Below are positions 45,491-53,293 of a stretch of DNA of 64,000 bases, piece by piece. The DNA is from AC-32 sp963763475. Its GTDB lineage: Bacteria > Actinomycetota > Thermoleophilia > Gaiellales > Gaiellaceae. The stretch spans positions 1-64,000 of the forward strand of contig CAVXOR010000006.1 of the NCBI GenBank assembly GCA_963763475.1, in the 5' to 3' direction. Position 1 is the first letter of the stretch. Every line of letters starts with the position of its first letter. The position numbers and the translations under genes are program-made. The notes beneath the pieces were generated by a model, which did not search any database, had not been told where the DNA came from, and worked only from the letters and a program-made list of their open reading frames with translations.

Positions 45491-46711
45491 ATGACCCAGG
45501 CCGCTGCGGTGAGGACCGGGGAGATCCGCGCCCGCGGGTTGGGACGAGTGTTCACGATCCGCCTCTCCCAGAACCGCTCGCTGAAGGCCGCGCTCTTACG
45601 CCGCGAGCTGCCGCGCACGCGCGAGCTGTGGGCGCTCCGCGACGTCGACCTCGACATCGCGCCCGGGCAGGCGTTCGGGATCGTCGGTCCCAACGGCTCG
45701 GGCAAGTCGACGCTGCTGAAGCTGCTCGCGGGGATCTTCGCGCCCTCGACCGGGACGCTCGCGGTCGGGGGCCGCGTCGGCTCTCTGATCGAGATCGGAG
45801 CCGGCTTCCACCCCGAGTTCACCGGAGTCGAGAACGTCTACCTGAACGCCGCCATCTACGGCCTCAAGCGCGACTACGTCGACCGCCACCTGGAGGAGAT
45901 CATCGCCTTTGCGGAGCTCGAGTCGTTCGCCGACGTGCCGGTGCGGACGTACTCGTCGGGGATGTACATGCGGCTCGGCTTCTCGGTGGCGATGCACGTC
46001 CAGCCCGACGTGCTGCTGCTGGACGAGGTGCTGGCGGTGGGCGACGAGCCGTTCCAGCAGAAGTGCTTCGGCAAGATCGCCGACTTCAAGCGCGGCGGCG
46101 GGACGATCGTCTTCGTCTCGCACGATCCCGCCGCGGTCGAGCGGCTCTGCGACGAGGCGGTGCTGCTCGACCACGGCCGGTCGGTCGAGCGCGGGTCGGC
46201 CGGCGACGTGGTGCGCGCGTACCACCGGCGCCTCGTGCGGGCCTCGCACGAAAGTGTCCACGGTCGCGAGGGGCGCGCCGGCGGTCCTGTTCGCGTCCAC
46301 GAGGTGCGGGCGGTCGCAGGCGACGGTTCGGTGCGCGACCGCTTCACGGAAGGCGAGCCGATGGCGCTCGAGCTCTGGCTCTACGCCGAGTCCGGCCTCG
46401 ACGACGGCCGCGTCACGCTCGGCCTGCACGACTCGGGCGACCAGACGCTGGGCTCCCAGACCGTCGACTCGGTGCGCCTGCGCCCGGGGCGCCTCGAGCG
46501 GCTACGGCTCCACTTCCCGGGACTGCCTTTGCGCGAGGGGCGCTTCTACGTCGACGTCCGCCTCGAGAGCGGCGACGGCGACGTGGTGCTCGATCACGCC
46601 GAGCGCGCGCTCGAGCTCAGCGTCTTCGGCCAGGACCCGGACGGCGGCGGCGCGATTCGCCTCGGCGGCACGTGGGAGCTACCGGCCGTCGATGGAACCA
46701 ACGACGGGTAA
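45491..46711 (+). CDS. wzt: ABC polysaccharide exporter ATPase with C-terminal substrate domain (Wzt-type)
   Basis: 406 residues. Walker A GIVGPNGSGKSTLLKLLAG (~73-91), Q-loop region EIGAGFHPEFTGVENVYLNA, signature TYSSGMYMRLGFSVA, Walker B VLLLDEVLAVGDE and switch VFVSHD place it in the teichoic-acid/O-antigen ATPase group. After residue ~255 an additional beta-rich domain (HEVRAVAGDGSVRDRFTEG, LELWLYAESGLDDGRVTLG, LRLHFPGLPLREGRFYVDV) corresponds to the Wzt C-terminal domain, which in O9a-type systems recognises the capped chain end. That makes the methyltransferase fusion at 36733-38796 a candidate cap enzyme. Confidence 0.9.
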   Translation: MTQAAAVRTGEIRARGLGRVFTIRLSQNRSLKAALLRRELPRTRELWALRDVDLDIAPGQAFGIVGPNGSGKSTLLKLLAGIFAPSTGTLAVGGRVGSLIEIGAGFHPEFTGVENVYLNAAIYGLKRDYVDRHLEEIIAFAELESFADVPVRTYSSGMYMRLGFSVAMHVQPDVLLLDEVLAVGDEPFQQKCFGKIADFKRGGGTIVFVSHDPAAVERLCDEAVLLDHGRSVERGSAGDVVRAYHRRLVRASHESVHGREGRAGGPVRVHEVRAVAGDGSVRDRFTEGEPMALELWLYAESGLDDGRVTLGLHDSGDQTLGSQTVDSVRLRPGRLERLRLHFPGLPLREGRFYVDVRLESGDGDVVLDHAERALELSVFGQDPDGGGAIRLGGTWELPAVDGTNDG

Positions 46712-46721
46712 CGTGATTCGC
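46709..46721 (+). promoter_or_regulatory. leaderless-type -10 element for hemE
   Basis: TAACGT at 46709-46714 overlaps the wzt stop and lies 7 nt before GTG 46722, separating haem gene transcription from the exporter operon. Confidence 0.6.
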
Positions 46722-47834
46722 GTGGAGCCGCTTCTCGTCCGCGCCGCCCGGCGCGAGCCCGTCGAGCGCACGCCGGTCTGGTTCATGCGCCAGGCGGGGC
46801 GCTCGCTGCCGGAGTACCGCGAGCTCCGCAAGCAGTACGGCCTGTTCGAGATCGCGCGGCAGCCGGAGCTCTGCGCGGACGTGACGCTGCAGCCCGTCCG
46901 GCGTCACGACGTCGATGCGGCGGTGATGTTCGCCGACATCATGCTCCCGGTCCTCGGCATGGGCGTGGAAGTCGAGCTGGTCGAGAACGTCGGGCCGGTG
47001 GTGGCGGCGCCGATCCGCTCGCTCGCCGACGTCGAGCGACTCGTCGTGCCAGTGCCGGAGGAGTCGGTGCCGTGGACGCTCGAGTCCGTACGGCTGGTGC
47101 GCGAGGCACTGCGGGACGACCAGGCGGTCGTCGGCTTCGCCGGCGGCCCCTTCACGGTCGCGGGCTACCTGATCGAGGGGAAGCCTTCGCGCGAGTTCAA
47201 GCTGACCAAGGCGTGCATGTACTCGCAGCCCGACGTCTGGCACGCGCTGATGGAGAAGCTCACCGAGACATTCGCGTTGTACGTCGCGGCTTGCGCCGGG
47301 GCCGGGGCGGACGCGATCCAGCTCTTCGACTCCTGGGCCGGCGCGCTCTCGGTCGCCGACTACCGCGAGTTCGTCGCGCCTTACTCCGCCCGGGTGCTCC
47401 AGGCGGTGGACGTGCCGACGATCCACTTCGCCACCGGGGACGCGCACCTGCTCGAGGAGCGCGCAGCGGTCGGAGGTGACGTGATCGGCGTCGACTGGCG
47501 CGTCCCGCTCGACGTCGCCTGGGAGCGGGTCGGCCAAGACCGCGGCATCCAGGGCAACCTCGACGGCGCCGTGCTGCTCGGGCCCTGGGAGCGCGCGGCG
47601 GACGGAGCTCGTGACGTGCTCGAGCGCGCCGGTGGGCGGCCGGGACACATCTTCAACCTCGGCCATGGCGTGCTCCCCGAGACCGACCCGGAGCTGCTTG
47701 GCCGACTGGTCCAGCTCGTGCACGAAACGACCATGGTTCCGACCGAGACGCCGCTTGCGGCGTCGACTCAGGACGGGCGGGCTTTGCCCGCTCGTCCGTC
47801 TGAAATGACCGGTCGACACGATCGGGTGTCATGA
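46722..47834 (+). CDS. hemE: uroporphyrinogen decarboxylase
   Basis: GTG 46722 gives VEPLLVRAARREPVERTPVW, matching family starts; 370 residues. PVWFMRQAGRSLPEYRELRK (substrate-binding Arg residues), VMFADIMLPVLGMG (catalytic Asp), GFAGGPFTVAGYLIEGK, DAIQLFDSWAGALS and FNLGHGVLPETDPELL are all present. It removes four carboxylates from uroporphyrinogen III to give coproporphyrinogen III. The last ~25 residues (LAASTQDGRALPARPSEMTG) extend beyond the usual end and coincide with a strong hairpin at 47771-47797. Overlaps hemH by ATGA. An in-frame ATG at 46692 lies inside wzt and is less likely. Confidence 0.93.
   Translation: MEPLLVRAARREPVERTPVWFMRQAGRSLPEYRELRKQYGLFEIARQPELCADVTLQPVRRHDVDAAVMFADIMLPVLGMGVEVELVENVGPVVAAPIRSLADVERLVVPVPEESVPWTLESVRLVREALRDDQAVVGFAGGPFTVAGYLIEGKPSREFKLTKACMYSQPDVWHALMEKLTETFALYVAACAGAGADAIQLFDSWAGALSVADYREFVAPYSARVLQAVDVPTIHFATGDAHLLEERAAVGGDVIGVDWRVPLDVAWERVGQDRGIQGNLDGAVLLGPWERAADGARDVLERAGGRPGHIFNLGHGVLPETDPELLGRLVQLVHETTMVPTETPLAASTQDGRALPARPSEMTGRHDRVS
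47771..47797 (+). terminator. hairpin in the hemE tail, before hemH
   Basis: Twelve-base arms 47771-47782 and 47786-47797 with loop TTT pair fully except one G-U. The structure lies inside the extended hemE C-terminus, 34 bases before the hemH start. It could be an attenuator or a processing site; no T run follows. Confidence 0.4.
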
Positions 47835-48739
47835 ACGGCATCAAGGAGGACGCGGTGATCCTGATGGCGTACGGCAGCCCGGCCACTGCCGACGACATCC
47901 GTCCCTATTTCGAGGACATCCGCGGCGGCCGGCCGGTCTCGGACCAAGCGGTCGCGAAGCTGGCCGAGCGCTACCGGCGGATCGGCGGGCGCTCGCCGCT
48001 CGACGAATACACCGAGGCGCAGCGCGCAGCGCTCGAACGTGAGCTGGGAATCCCGGTCTTCGTCGGGATGAAGCACTGGCGTCCGCGAATCGCGGAGGCG
48101 GTCGAGCAGGCGCTCGCCGGCGGCGCGACGCGGCTGATCGGACTCGTGCTCGCGCCGCACTTCTCACGGCTGTCGGTGGGCGAGTACCGCGAGCGGCTGG
48201 AGGCAGCGTTGGAGTACCGCGCCGAGCTCGTGCTGGTCGAGAGCTGGCACGACGATCCCGCCTTCGTCGACGTCGTGGCTTCGCGGATTCGGGGAACCGA
48301 CGCCTGGGTCGTCTTTACCGCGCACTCGCTGCCCGAGCGGATCCTGGCCGCCGGCGACCCCTACCGCGAGCAGCTGCTCGAGACCTCGCGCCTCGTTGCC
48401 GAGCGCGCGGGCCTCGGTGAGCGCTGGTCGTTCGCGTTCCAGAGCGCAAGCCCGACGGGAGAGCCCTGGCTGGGACCGGACGTCCTCGAGGAGCTCGAGC
48501 GGCTGCACGCAAAGGGCGTCGGCAAGGCGCTGGTCGCTCCGGTCGGCTTCGTCTCCGACCATCTCGAGATCCTCTGGGACCTCGAGATCGAGGCGCGCGA
48601 GAAGGCGCAGGAGCTCGGCCTCGAGCTGGAGCGGATGCCGTCCCTGAACGACGACCCGGCCTTCATCTCCGCACTGGCAGGCGTCGTCGAGCGCGCTCGA
48701 GTGGCAGAGCCGGCCGTTCCGGGTAGGAGCGGCGCGTGA
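47831..48739 (+). CDS. hemH: ferrochelatase (coproporphyrin ferrochelatase type)
   Basis: 302 residues from ATG 47831. AVILMAYGSPATADDIRPYF, RGGRPVSDQAVAKLAERYRR, VFVGMKHWRPRIAEAVEQAL, VFTAHSLPERIL (metal-site His), FAFQSASPTGEPWLGPDVLE and VGFVSDHLEILWDLEIEARE fit the ferrochelatase family. Actinobacteria mostly insert iron into coproporphyrin III (CpfC), then decarboxylate it with HemQ; that route is likely here, though neither the oxidase nor HemQ is in the window. Overlaps hemE by ATGA and the next gene by GTGA. Confidence 0.92.
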   Translation: MNGIKEDAVILMAYGSPATADDIRPYFEDIRGGRPVSDQAVAKLAERYRRIGGRSPLDEYTEAQRAALERELGIPVFVGMKHWRPRIAEAVEQALAGGATRLIGLVLAPHFSRLSVGEYRERLEAALEYRAELVLVESWHDDPAFVDVVASRIRGTDAWVVFTAHSLPERILAAGDPYREQLLETSRLVAERAGLGERWSFAFQSASPTGEPWLGPDVLEELERLHAKGVGKALVAPVGFVSDHLEILWDLEIEAREKAQELGLELERMPSLNDDPAFISALAGVVERARVAEPAVPGRSGA

Positions 48740-49020
48740 GCTCCCGGACGTGCCCCGACTGGCCGCTGCTGATGGAGCTCGCGCCCGAGCTGCAGTTCAT
48801 GCACTACACGGTCGCGGAGGCGAAGCTGCCCTCGGATGCGCTGGCCGAGCTGCAGGAAGTCTCGCTGCAGGACGTGGCGGTCTGTGCCGACCTCGACCAC
48901 AACGTCTTCTACGACGCGCACACCGACCCGCGTGTAGCCGCGGCACTGCGCGGCTCGCACTGGTTCGAGCTGCGCGAGTGGTCGACCCGCGGGCCCGGCA
49001 GGGCGGCAACCGGCCCGTAA
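48736..49020 (+). CDS. small conserved-looking protein downstream of hemH, 94 aa
   Basis: GTG 48736 overlaps the hemH stop (GTGA). 94 residues: SSRTCPDWPLLMELAPELQF, MHYTVAEAKLPSDALAELQE, VAVCADLDHNVFYDAHTDPR and VAAALRGSHWFELREWSTRG. No membrane segment or signal peptide; soluble. Two Cys (positions 5 and 55) and several His could bind metal or haem. I do not recognise a named family. Tight coupling to hemE-hemH suggests a haem-pathway helper. Confidence 0.65.
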   Translation: MSSRTCPDWPLLMELAPELQFMHYTVAEAKLPSDALAELQEVSLQDVAVCADLDHNVFYDAHTDPRVAAALRGSHWFELREWSTRGPGRAATGP

Positions 49021-49059
49021 GCCCGCCTCGGCGGATTAGGCGTTCCGCAGCCCGAGGAA

Positions 49060-49072
49060 TATCGTCGGGACG
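49060..49072 (+). promoter_or_regulatory. leaderless-type -10 element for the membrane hydrolase gene
   Basis: TATCGT at 49060-49065 is followed by 7 nt and GTG 49073; no ribosome site. Confidence 0.6.
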
Positions 49073-51091
49073 GTGGAGCAGCCGACGACACGAGTGTTCA
49101 GCACCGCCCGGATCGTCGCGCTGGTCATGATCGCACTGGCGCTGGCGGGGCTCGCCTACCTCCGCTTCGCCTCTGGCTCGAGCGAGGTCTCGGTGCCGTC
49201 GGGCGCGCACGCCGGTCAGCTAACGATGCATCCGTGCACGTACGCGACGGAGAAGGGTGGCTACGCGGCCGACTGCGGCACGCTGGTCGTGCCCGAGAAC
49301 CGGCACGACGCGCAGTCGCGGCTGATCGCGCTGCCGGTCAAGCGGATCAAGGCGCTCTCGGCCAGTCCACGCGAGCCGGTCTTCCGGCTGCAGGGCGGGC
49401 CGGGCCTGACGAACATGGACTTCCCGGACGCGAGCCGCTTCGCGGGCGACCGCGACGTGGTGCTCGTGGGCTACCGCGGCGTGGACGGCTCACAGTCGCT
49501 GCAGTGCCGGGAGGCGGTCTCGGCGATGAAGCACGCCAAGGACTTCCGCAGCGACTCGTTCTACGACGCCTACCGGAAGGGCCTGTCGGACTGCGCCGCC
49601 CGCCTGCAGGGCGACGGCGTCGATCTCGCCGGCTACTCGCTGCCGGAGCGGGTGGACGACCTCGAGGCCGCGCGCCGCGCCCTGGGCTACGGGCCGATCG
49701 ACCTGCTCAGCGAGAGCGCGGGCACGCGCACGGCCATGATCTACGCCTGGCGCCACCCGGGGAGCATCCACCGCTCCGTGCTGGTCGGGGTGAACCCGCC
49801 CGGCCACTTCCTCTGGTATCCGCGGCTCAACGACGCGCAGATCGCCAAGTACTCGGCCATCTGCAAGCGCGACGAGTGGTGCAGCTCGCGGACGAGCGAT
49901 CTCGCCGCGACGCTCCGCTCGACCAGCCGGAACATCCCCGACCGCTGGGGGCTCCTGCGGATCAAGCCCGGCAATGCCGAGGTCGGCGCGTTCTTCGGCC
50001 TGATGCACTCGACCGGCGCGGCCTCGCCGATCTCCTCGCCGATGACGATCAGCTCGTGGCTCGCGGCCGAGGACGGTGACCCGAGCGGGCTCTGGTTCCT
50101 CTCGACGCTCGCCCAGGTGGCGTTCCCGGACGTCCAGGTGAAGGGCGACTCGGCCGCCGTCGCGCGGACGGACGCCGCCTATGCCAGGCGGTACTTCGCC
50201 GCCCCGCGCGGCGAGCGCTCGGTGATCGGCAGCCCCGCCACCGACTTCCTCTGGGCCGGCGGCCGCCTGCTGGAAGGCTGGCCGGCGAACCCGGACGAGA
50301 ACCTCTACGGGCGGGTGCGGACGTCGAAGGTCGAGACGCTCGTGATCAACGGCGACCTCGACTTCGCGACCCCGCCGCAGCAAGCCCATCGCGAGCTGAT
50401 GCCGTCCCTGCCGAACGGCCACGAGATCGTCCTGCAGGGCCTCGGCCACACGGACGACTTCTGGGACTACCAGCCGGGCGCCAGCTCCCACCTCGTCAAC
50501 ACCTACCTGAACCGCGGCGTGGTGGACGACTCGCTCTACGTCACGAACACGGTCGAGCTCGAGCCCGACTTCGCGCAGACCACGATCGCCAAGATCATGC
50601 TCGCGGTCTTCCTCACCTTCGCCGCGCTCACGGTCGTCTCGCTGCTCCTGCTCGCACTGCGGGTGCGCAGGCGTGGCGGCCTCGGCCGCAAGTCGAGCGG
50701 GGTCGTTCGCGGCGCCTACGTGATCGTGCTCGGTCTCGGCGGCTGGTTCATCGGGATGCTGATCGTGCTCACGGCACTGCCGACCGTCGCGCTGGACAGC
50801 CAGCTGGTGGCGACGCTCTCGATCGGGATCCCGGTCGGCCTGGGCGTCTTCCTCGCGTGGTTCCACACCGGTCGGCCCGGGCGGGCGAACGCGATCGGGC
50901 TCGCCGGCGCGCTCGCAGGCGCGCTCGTCGGAGCCTTGCTCGGCTTCAACGTGCTGAGCGGCCTGTTCGCGGTCCTGACGACGATCGTCGGAGCCCTGGC
51001 CTGCGCGAACCTGGTCCTGATCGGCTTCGACGTCATGCGCGAGCGCGCGCCGGAGCCGGCTGAGTCGACCGCGGTTCCGGCCGGCGTCTAG
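49073..51091 (+). CDS. membrane-anchored alpha/beta hydrolase (tripeptidyl-peptidase-like) with C-terminal TM region
   Basis: 672 residues from GTG 49073. A TM anchor (ARIVALVMIALALAGLAYL) precedes an exported hydrolase domain: ADCGTLVVPENRHD, VFRLQGGPGLTNMDF (oxyanion region), LVGYRGVDGSQSL, then LLSESAGTRTAMIYA with probable nucleophile Ser215 (SxSxG instead of GxSxG), GDLDFATPP (Asp) and GLGHTDDFWDYQPG (His). This is the TAP/proline-iminopeptidase-like secreted family. Residues ~505-655 add four to six membrane helices (IAKIMLAVFLTFAALTVVSL, AYVIVLGLGGWFIGMLIVLT, AIGLAGALAGALVGALLGFN), an unusual extension. Likely a cell-surface peptidase or esterase. Its stop interlocks with the convergent PolX-like gene (CTAG 51088-51091). 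Confidence 0.75.
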   Translation: MEQPTTRVFSTARIVALVMIALALAGLAYLRFASGSSEVSVPSGAHAGQLTMHPCTYATEKGGYAADCGTLVVPENRHDAQSRLIALPVKRIKALSASPREPVFRLQGGPGLTNMDFPDASRFAGDRDVVLVGYRGVDGSQSLQCREAVSAMKHAKDFRSDSFYDAYRKGLSDCAARLQGDGVDLAGYSLPERVDDLEAARRALGYGPIDLLSESAGTRTAMIYAWRHPGSIHRSVLVGVNPPGHFLWYPRLNDAQIAKYSAICKRDEWCSSRTSDLAATLRSTSRNIPDRWGLLRIKPGNAEVGAFFGLMHSTGAASPISSPMTISSWLAAEDGDPSGLWFLSTLAQVAFPDVQVKGDSAAVARTDAAYARRYFAAPRGERSVIGSPATDFLWAGGRLLEGWPANPDENLYGRVRTSKVETLVINGDLDFATPPQQAHRELMPSLPNGHEIVLQGLGHTDDFWDYQPGASSHLVNTYLNRGVVDDSLYVTNTVELEPDFAQTTIAKIMLAVFLTFAALTVVSLLLLALRVRRRGGLGRKSSGVVRGAYVIVLGLGGWFIGMLIVLTALPTVALDSQLVATLSIGIPVGLGVFLAWFHTGRPGRANAIGLAGALAGALVGALLGFNVLSGLFAVLTTIVGALACANLVLIGFDVMRERAPEPAESTAVPAGV

Positions 51092-52716
51092 CCGCCGAAG
51101 CGGCAGGCCAGCACTTCCTCCAGCGGCCTCGTGTTGAGCACGTCCGCCGGAGAGGCGCCGCCGCGCCGGGCCGTCGCGACCGAGAGCTCCATGTTCCCGA
51201 GGCCGCGGGTCGAGTGCGCATCGGTCGAGCAGACGATCGCGACGCCGGCCTCGCGCGCCAGGCGGACGTGCTCGTCGCGGAGGTCGAGCCGGTCGGGGAG
51301 GCCGTTCACCTCGACCGCCCGGCCCTGCTCGGCCAGGCGTGCGAAGACCGCTTCGAGGTCGACCGCGTTCGGCGGGCGATGGTTGATCAGGCGGCCGGTC
51401 GGGTGGCTGAGGCAGCTCACGTAAGGCGAGTCGAGCGCGGCGAGCACGCGCTCGGTCAGCTCCTCGCGCGAGCCGCGCTGGCCGCCGTGGACGCTCGCCT
51501 GCACCCAGTCGAGCTCGGCCAGCACGTCGTCCGGGAGGTCGAGCGTGCCGTCGCGTCGGATGTCGCACTCGGTGCCGCGCAGAACGCGGAAGGGCGCGAG
51601 CTGCTCGTTCGCGGCGGCGATCTCCTCGGCTTGGCGGCGCACGCCGTCGGCGTCCAGCCCGGGCACGGCGCCGACGCTGACCGTGTGGTCGCAGATCGCC
51701 AGGTACTCGTAGCCGCGGTCGCGGGCGGCCTGGCCCATCTCGAGGATCGTCGCCTTCCCGTCGGACCAGGTCGAGTGGCAGTGCAGGTCCCCGCGGATCG
51801 CGGCCACCTCGACGAGCTCGGCCGCCTCCGGCGCGCCGGCCTCGCGCAGCTCGGGCGGCACGAACGGGAGGCCGAGCGCGGCGAAGACGCCTGCTTCGTC
51901 GGCCGCGTCGGGAAGCGGCTCGATCGCCGCGACCCACTCGGGCGAGCCGGTCGCGCGGACGAGCTCGGTGCCGAGGCGGCCAGGCTCGGCGACGACCAGC
52001 TCGACCGGCACGCCCTCGACGGTCACGCCCAGCGCCCGGCGCTCGCCGCGCTCGACGACGGCCACGATCTGCGGCAGCGCCTCGAACCGCTCCAGCGCCG
52101 AGTCGTCAGCGGGGACGACGACGGCAAGCCGCTCCGAGGCGTCGCGCCAGCGCCGCGGGTCGCCGGCCGCGATCCCGCCGAGCGCCTCGGCGATCGACTC
52201 GACCAGCGGGCGGCTGCGGTGGAGCAGCAGCGGTCGCGGTGCAGCAGGCCGCGGCTCGCGAGCCAGTGCGGCGCGTAGCTTTCGCTCGGTCTCCGGCCCG
52301 ATCCCCGGCACCTCCTGCAGCCGCCCCGCCTCCGCAGCCTCGCGCAGCTCCGGCAGCGTGCGTACCCCGAGCACCCGGCCGATTTCGAGCATCCGCTTGA
52401 CCGACACGCCGAGGAAGCGCCCGAGCCCGGCGAGCTCCGGCGAGACCTCGCGCTCGAGCTCTTTCAGTTCGAAGATCTCGCCCGTCTGGACCAGTTCCTG
52501 CAGCCGGCGCTCGATTCCCGGGCCGATCCCGCGCAGCTCGCGGCCCCGACCCTGCCGCACGAGCTCGGCGACCGGCGCCGGCGTCAGACGGATCAGGTCG
52601 GCCGCGCGCCGGTAGGCCCGCGCCGTGTACGGCCCGGCGCCCGCCAGCTCGAGCAGCGAGGCGAACTGGTCGAGCCGCGACGCGATCTCGGCATTGTCCG
52701 GCGGTGACCCCTGCAC
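51088..52716 (-). CDS. PolX-like protein: HhH and degenerate polymerase palm, intact PHP phosphoesterase domain
   Basis: GTG 52716; 542 residues. Residues ~8-150 hold the 8-kDa/fingers-like part with helix-hairpin-helix motifs (LRGIGPGIERRLQEL, LQEVPGIGPETERKLRA). The palm (~160-260) still has GDPRRWRDASERLAVVVPAD where catalytic PolX enzymes have GSxRR...GDxD; both metal-binding Asp are replaced (SERLA), and the third is Glu (VPVELVV). From ~305 a full PHP domain follows: GDLHCHSTWSDGKATILEM, YEYLAICDHT, LRGTECDIRRDGTLDLPDD, SVHGG, SHPTG and VCSTDAHSTRG, giving the His/Asp metal ligands. Probably a nuclease or phosphatase in DNA repair rather than a polymerase. Start 22 nt from divergent fbiD. 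Confidence 0.85.
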   Translation of the reverse strand: MQGSPPDNAEIASRLDQFASLLELAGAGPYTARAYRRAADLIRLTPAPVAELVRQGRGRELRGIGPGIERRLQELVQTGEIFELKELEREVSPELAGLGRFLGVSVKRMLEIGRVLGVRTLPELREAAEAGRLQEVPGIGPETERKLRAALAREPRPAAPRPLLLHRSRPLVESIAEALGGIAAGDPRRWRDASERLAVVVPADDSALERFEALPQIVAVVERGERRALGVTVEGVPVELVVAEPGRLGTELVRATGSPEWVAAIEPLPDAADEAGVFAALGLPFVPPELREAGAPEAAELVEVAAIRGDLHCHSTWSDGKATILEMGQAARDRGYEYLAICDHTVSVGAVPGLDADGVRRQAEEIAAANEQLAPFRVLRGTECDIRRDGTLDLPDDVLAELDWVQASVHGGQRGSREELTERVLAALDSPYVSCLSHPTGRLINHRPPNAVDLEAVFARLAEQGRAVEVNGLPDRLDLRDEHVRLAREAGVAIVCSTDAHSTRGLGNMELSVATARRGGASPADVLNTRPLEEVLACRFGG

Positions 52717-52738
52717 GGCTGGATAGTCTCTCGACGGC
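52717..52738. promoter_or_regulatory. 22-nt divergent gap between PolX-like and fbiD genes
   Basis: Same geometry as the other close divergent pairs. Minus: GACTAT (52728-52723) is 6 nt from GTG 52716. Plus: TAGTCT (52724-52729) is 9 nt from ATG 52739. The match is weaker than at 44640-44661, but there is no room for two separate promoters. Confidence 0.4.
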
Positions 52739-53293
52739 ATGCCGACCGTTGTTGTTCCCTTCCGTCGAGAAACGGCAAAACAGCGGCTCGCGCCCGCTCC
52801 GGACGAGGTTCGCGCGGCCCTCGCGCAGGCGATGCTCGAGGACGTGCTCGCCGCTGCGGAGCCGGTCGGCGCGGTCGTCGTCGCCGACGAGGCCGGCGGC
52901 CAGGGACCGGCGGTCGAGGGCGCCTTGCGGCGCGTCGAGCGCGGGCCGGTGCTGATCGTCAACGCCGACCTGCCCTGTGCAAGGCCGCGCGACCTGCTGA
53001 CCCTGCTCGGCGCGCTGCCCGAAGGCGGGATCGCGCTGGTCGAGGCGGCCGACGGCACGACCAACGCGCTCGCGCTCGCGGCGCCGCACCTGTTCGCGCC
53101 GCTCTACGGCGAGCGCAGCGCGGAGCGCTTCCTCGCGCGGGCGGAGCGGCTCGAGGTCGATGCGGCCATCGCGACGATCCCGAACCTGGCCGACGACGTG
53201 GACCAGCTCGCCGACCTCGAGCGGCTCGAGGGTCGGCTCGGCGCGCGCACGGCGGCGGCGCTCGACGCGTTGCGCGCCGGGCTCTCGCGGTGA
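52739..53293 (+). CDS. fbiD: phosphoenolpyruvate/2-phospholactate guanylyltransferase
   Basis: 184 residues from ATG 52739. TVVVPFRRETAKQRLAPAPD (nucleotide-binding loop with Lys-x-RL), VGAVVVADEAGGQG, GPVLIVNADLPCARPRDLLT (metal-site Asp) and DGTTNALAL...YGERSAERF match CofC/FbiD. It joins GTP to phosphoenolpyruvate or 2-phospholactate, giving the activated donor for FbiA. First gene of an F420 operon whose four later junctions are all GTGA overlaps. Confidence 0.88.
   Translation: MPTVVVPFRRETAKQRLAPAPDEVRAALAQAMLEDVLAAAEPVGAVVVADEAGGQGPAVEGALRRVERGPVLIVNADLPCARPRDLLTLLGALPEGGIALVEAADGTTNALALAAPHLFAPLYGERSAERFLARAERLEVDAAIATIPNLADDVDQLADLERLEGRLGARTAAALDALRAGLSR

Noticed and set aside
46692..46721. 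ATG 46692 as the hemE start
   Set aside because: It lies within the end of wzt and adds ten residues not typical of HemE; GTG 46722 has TAACGT exactly 7 nt upstream.
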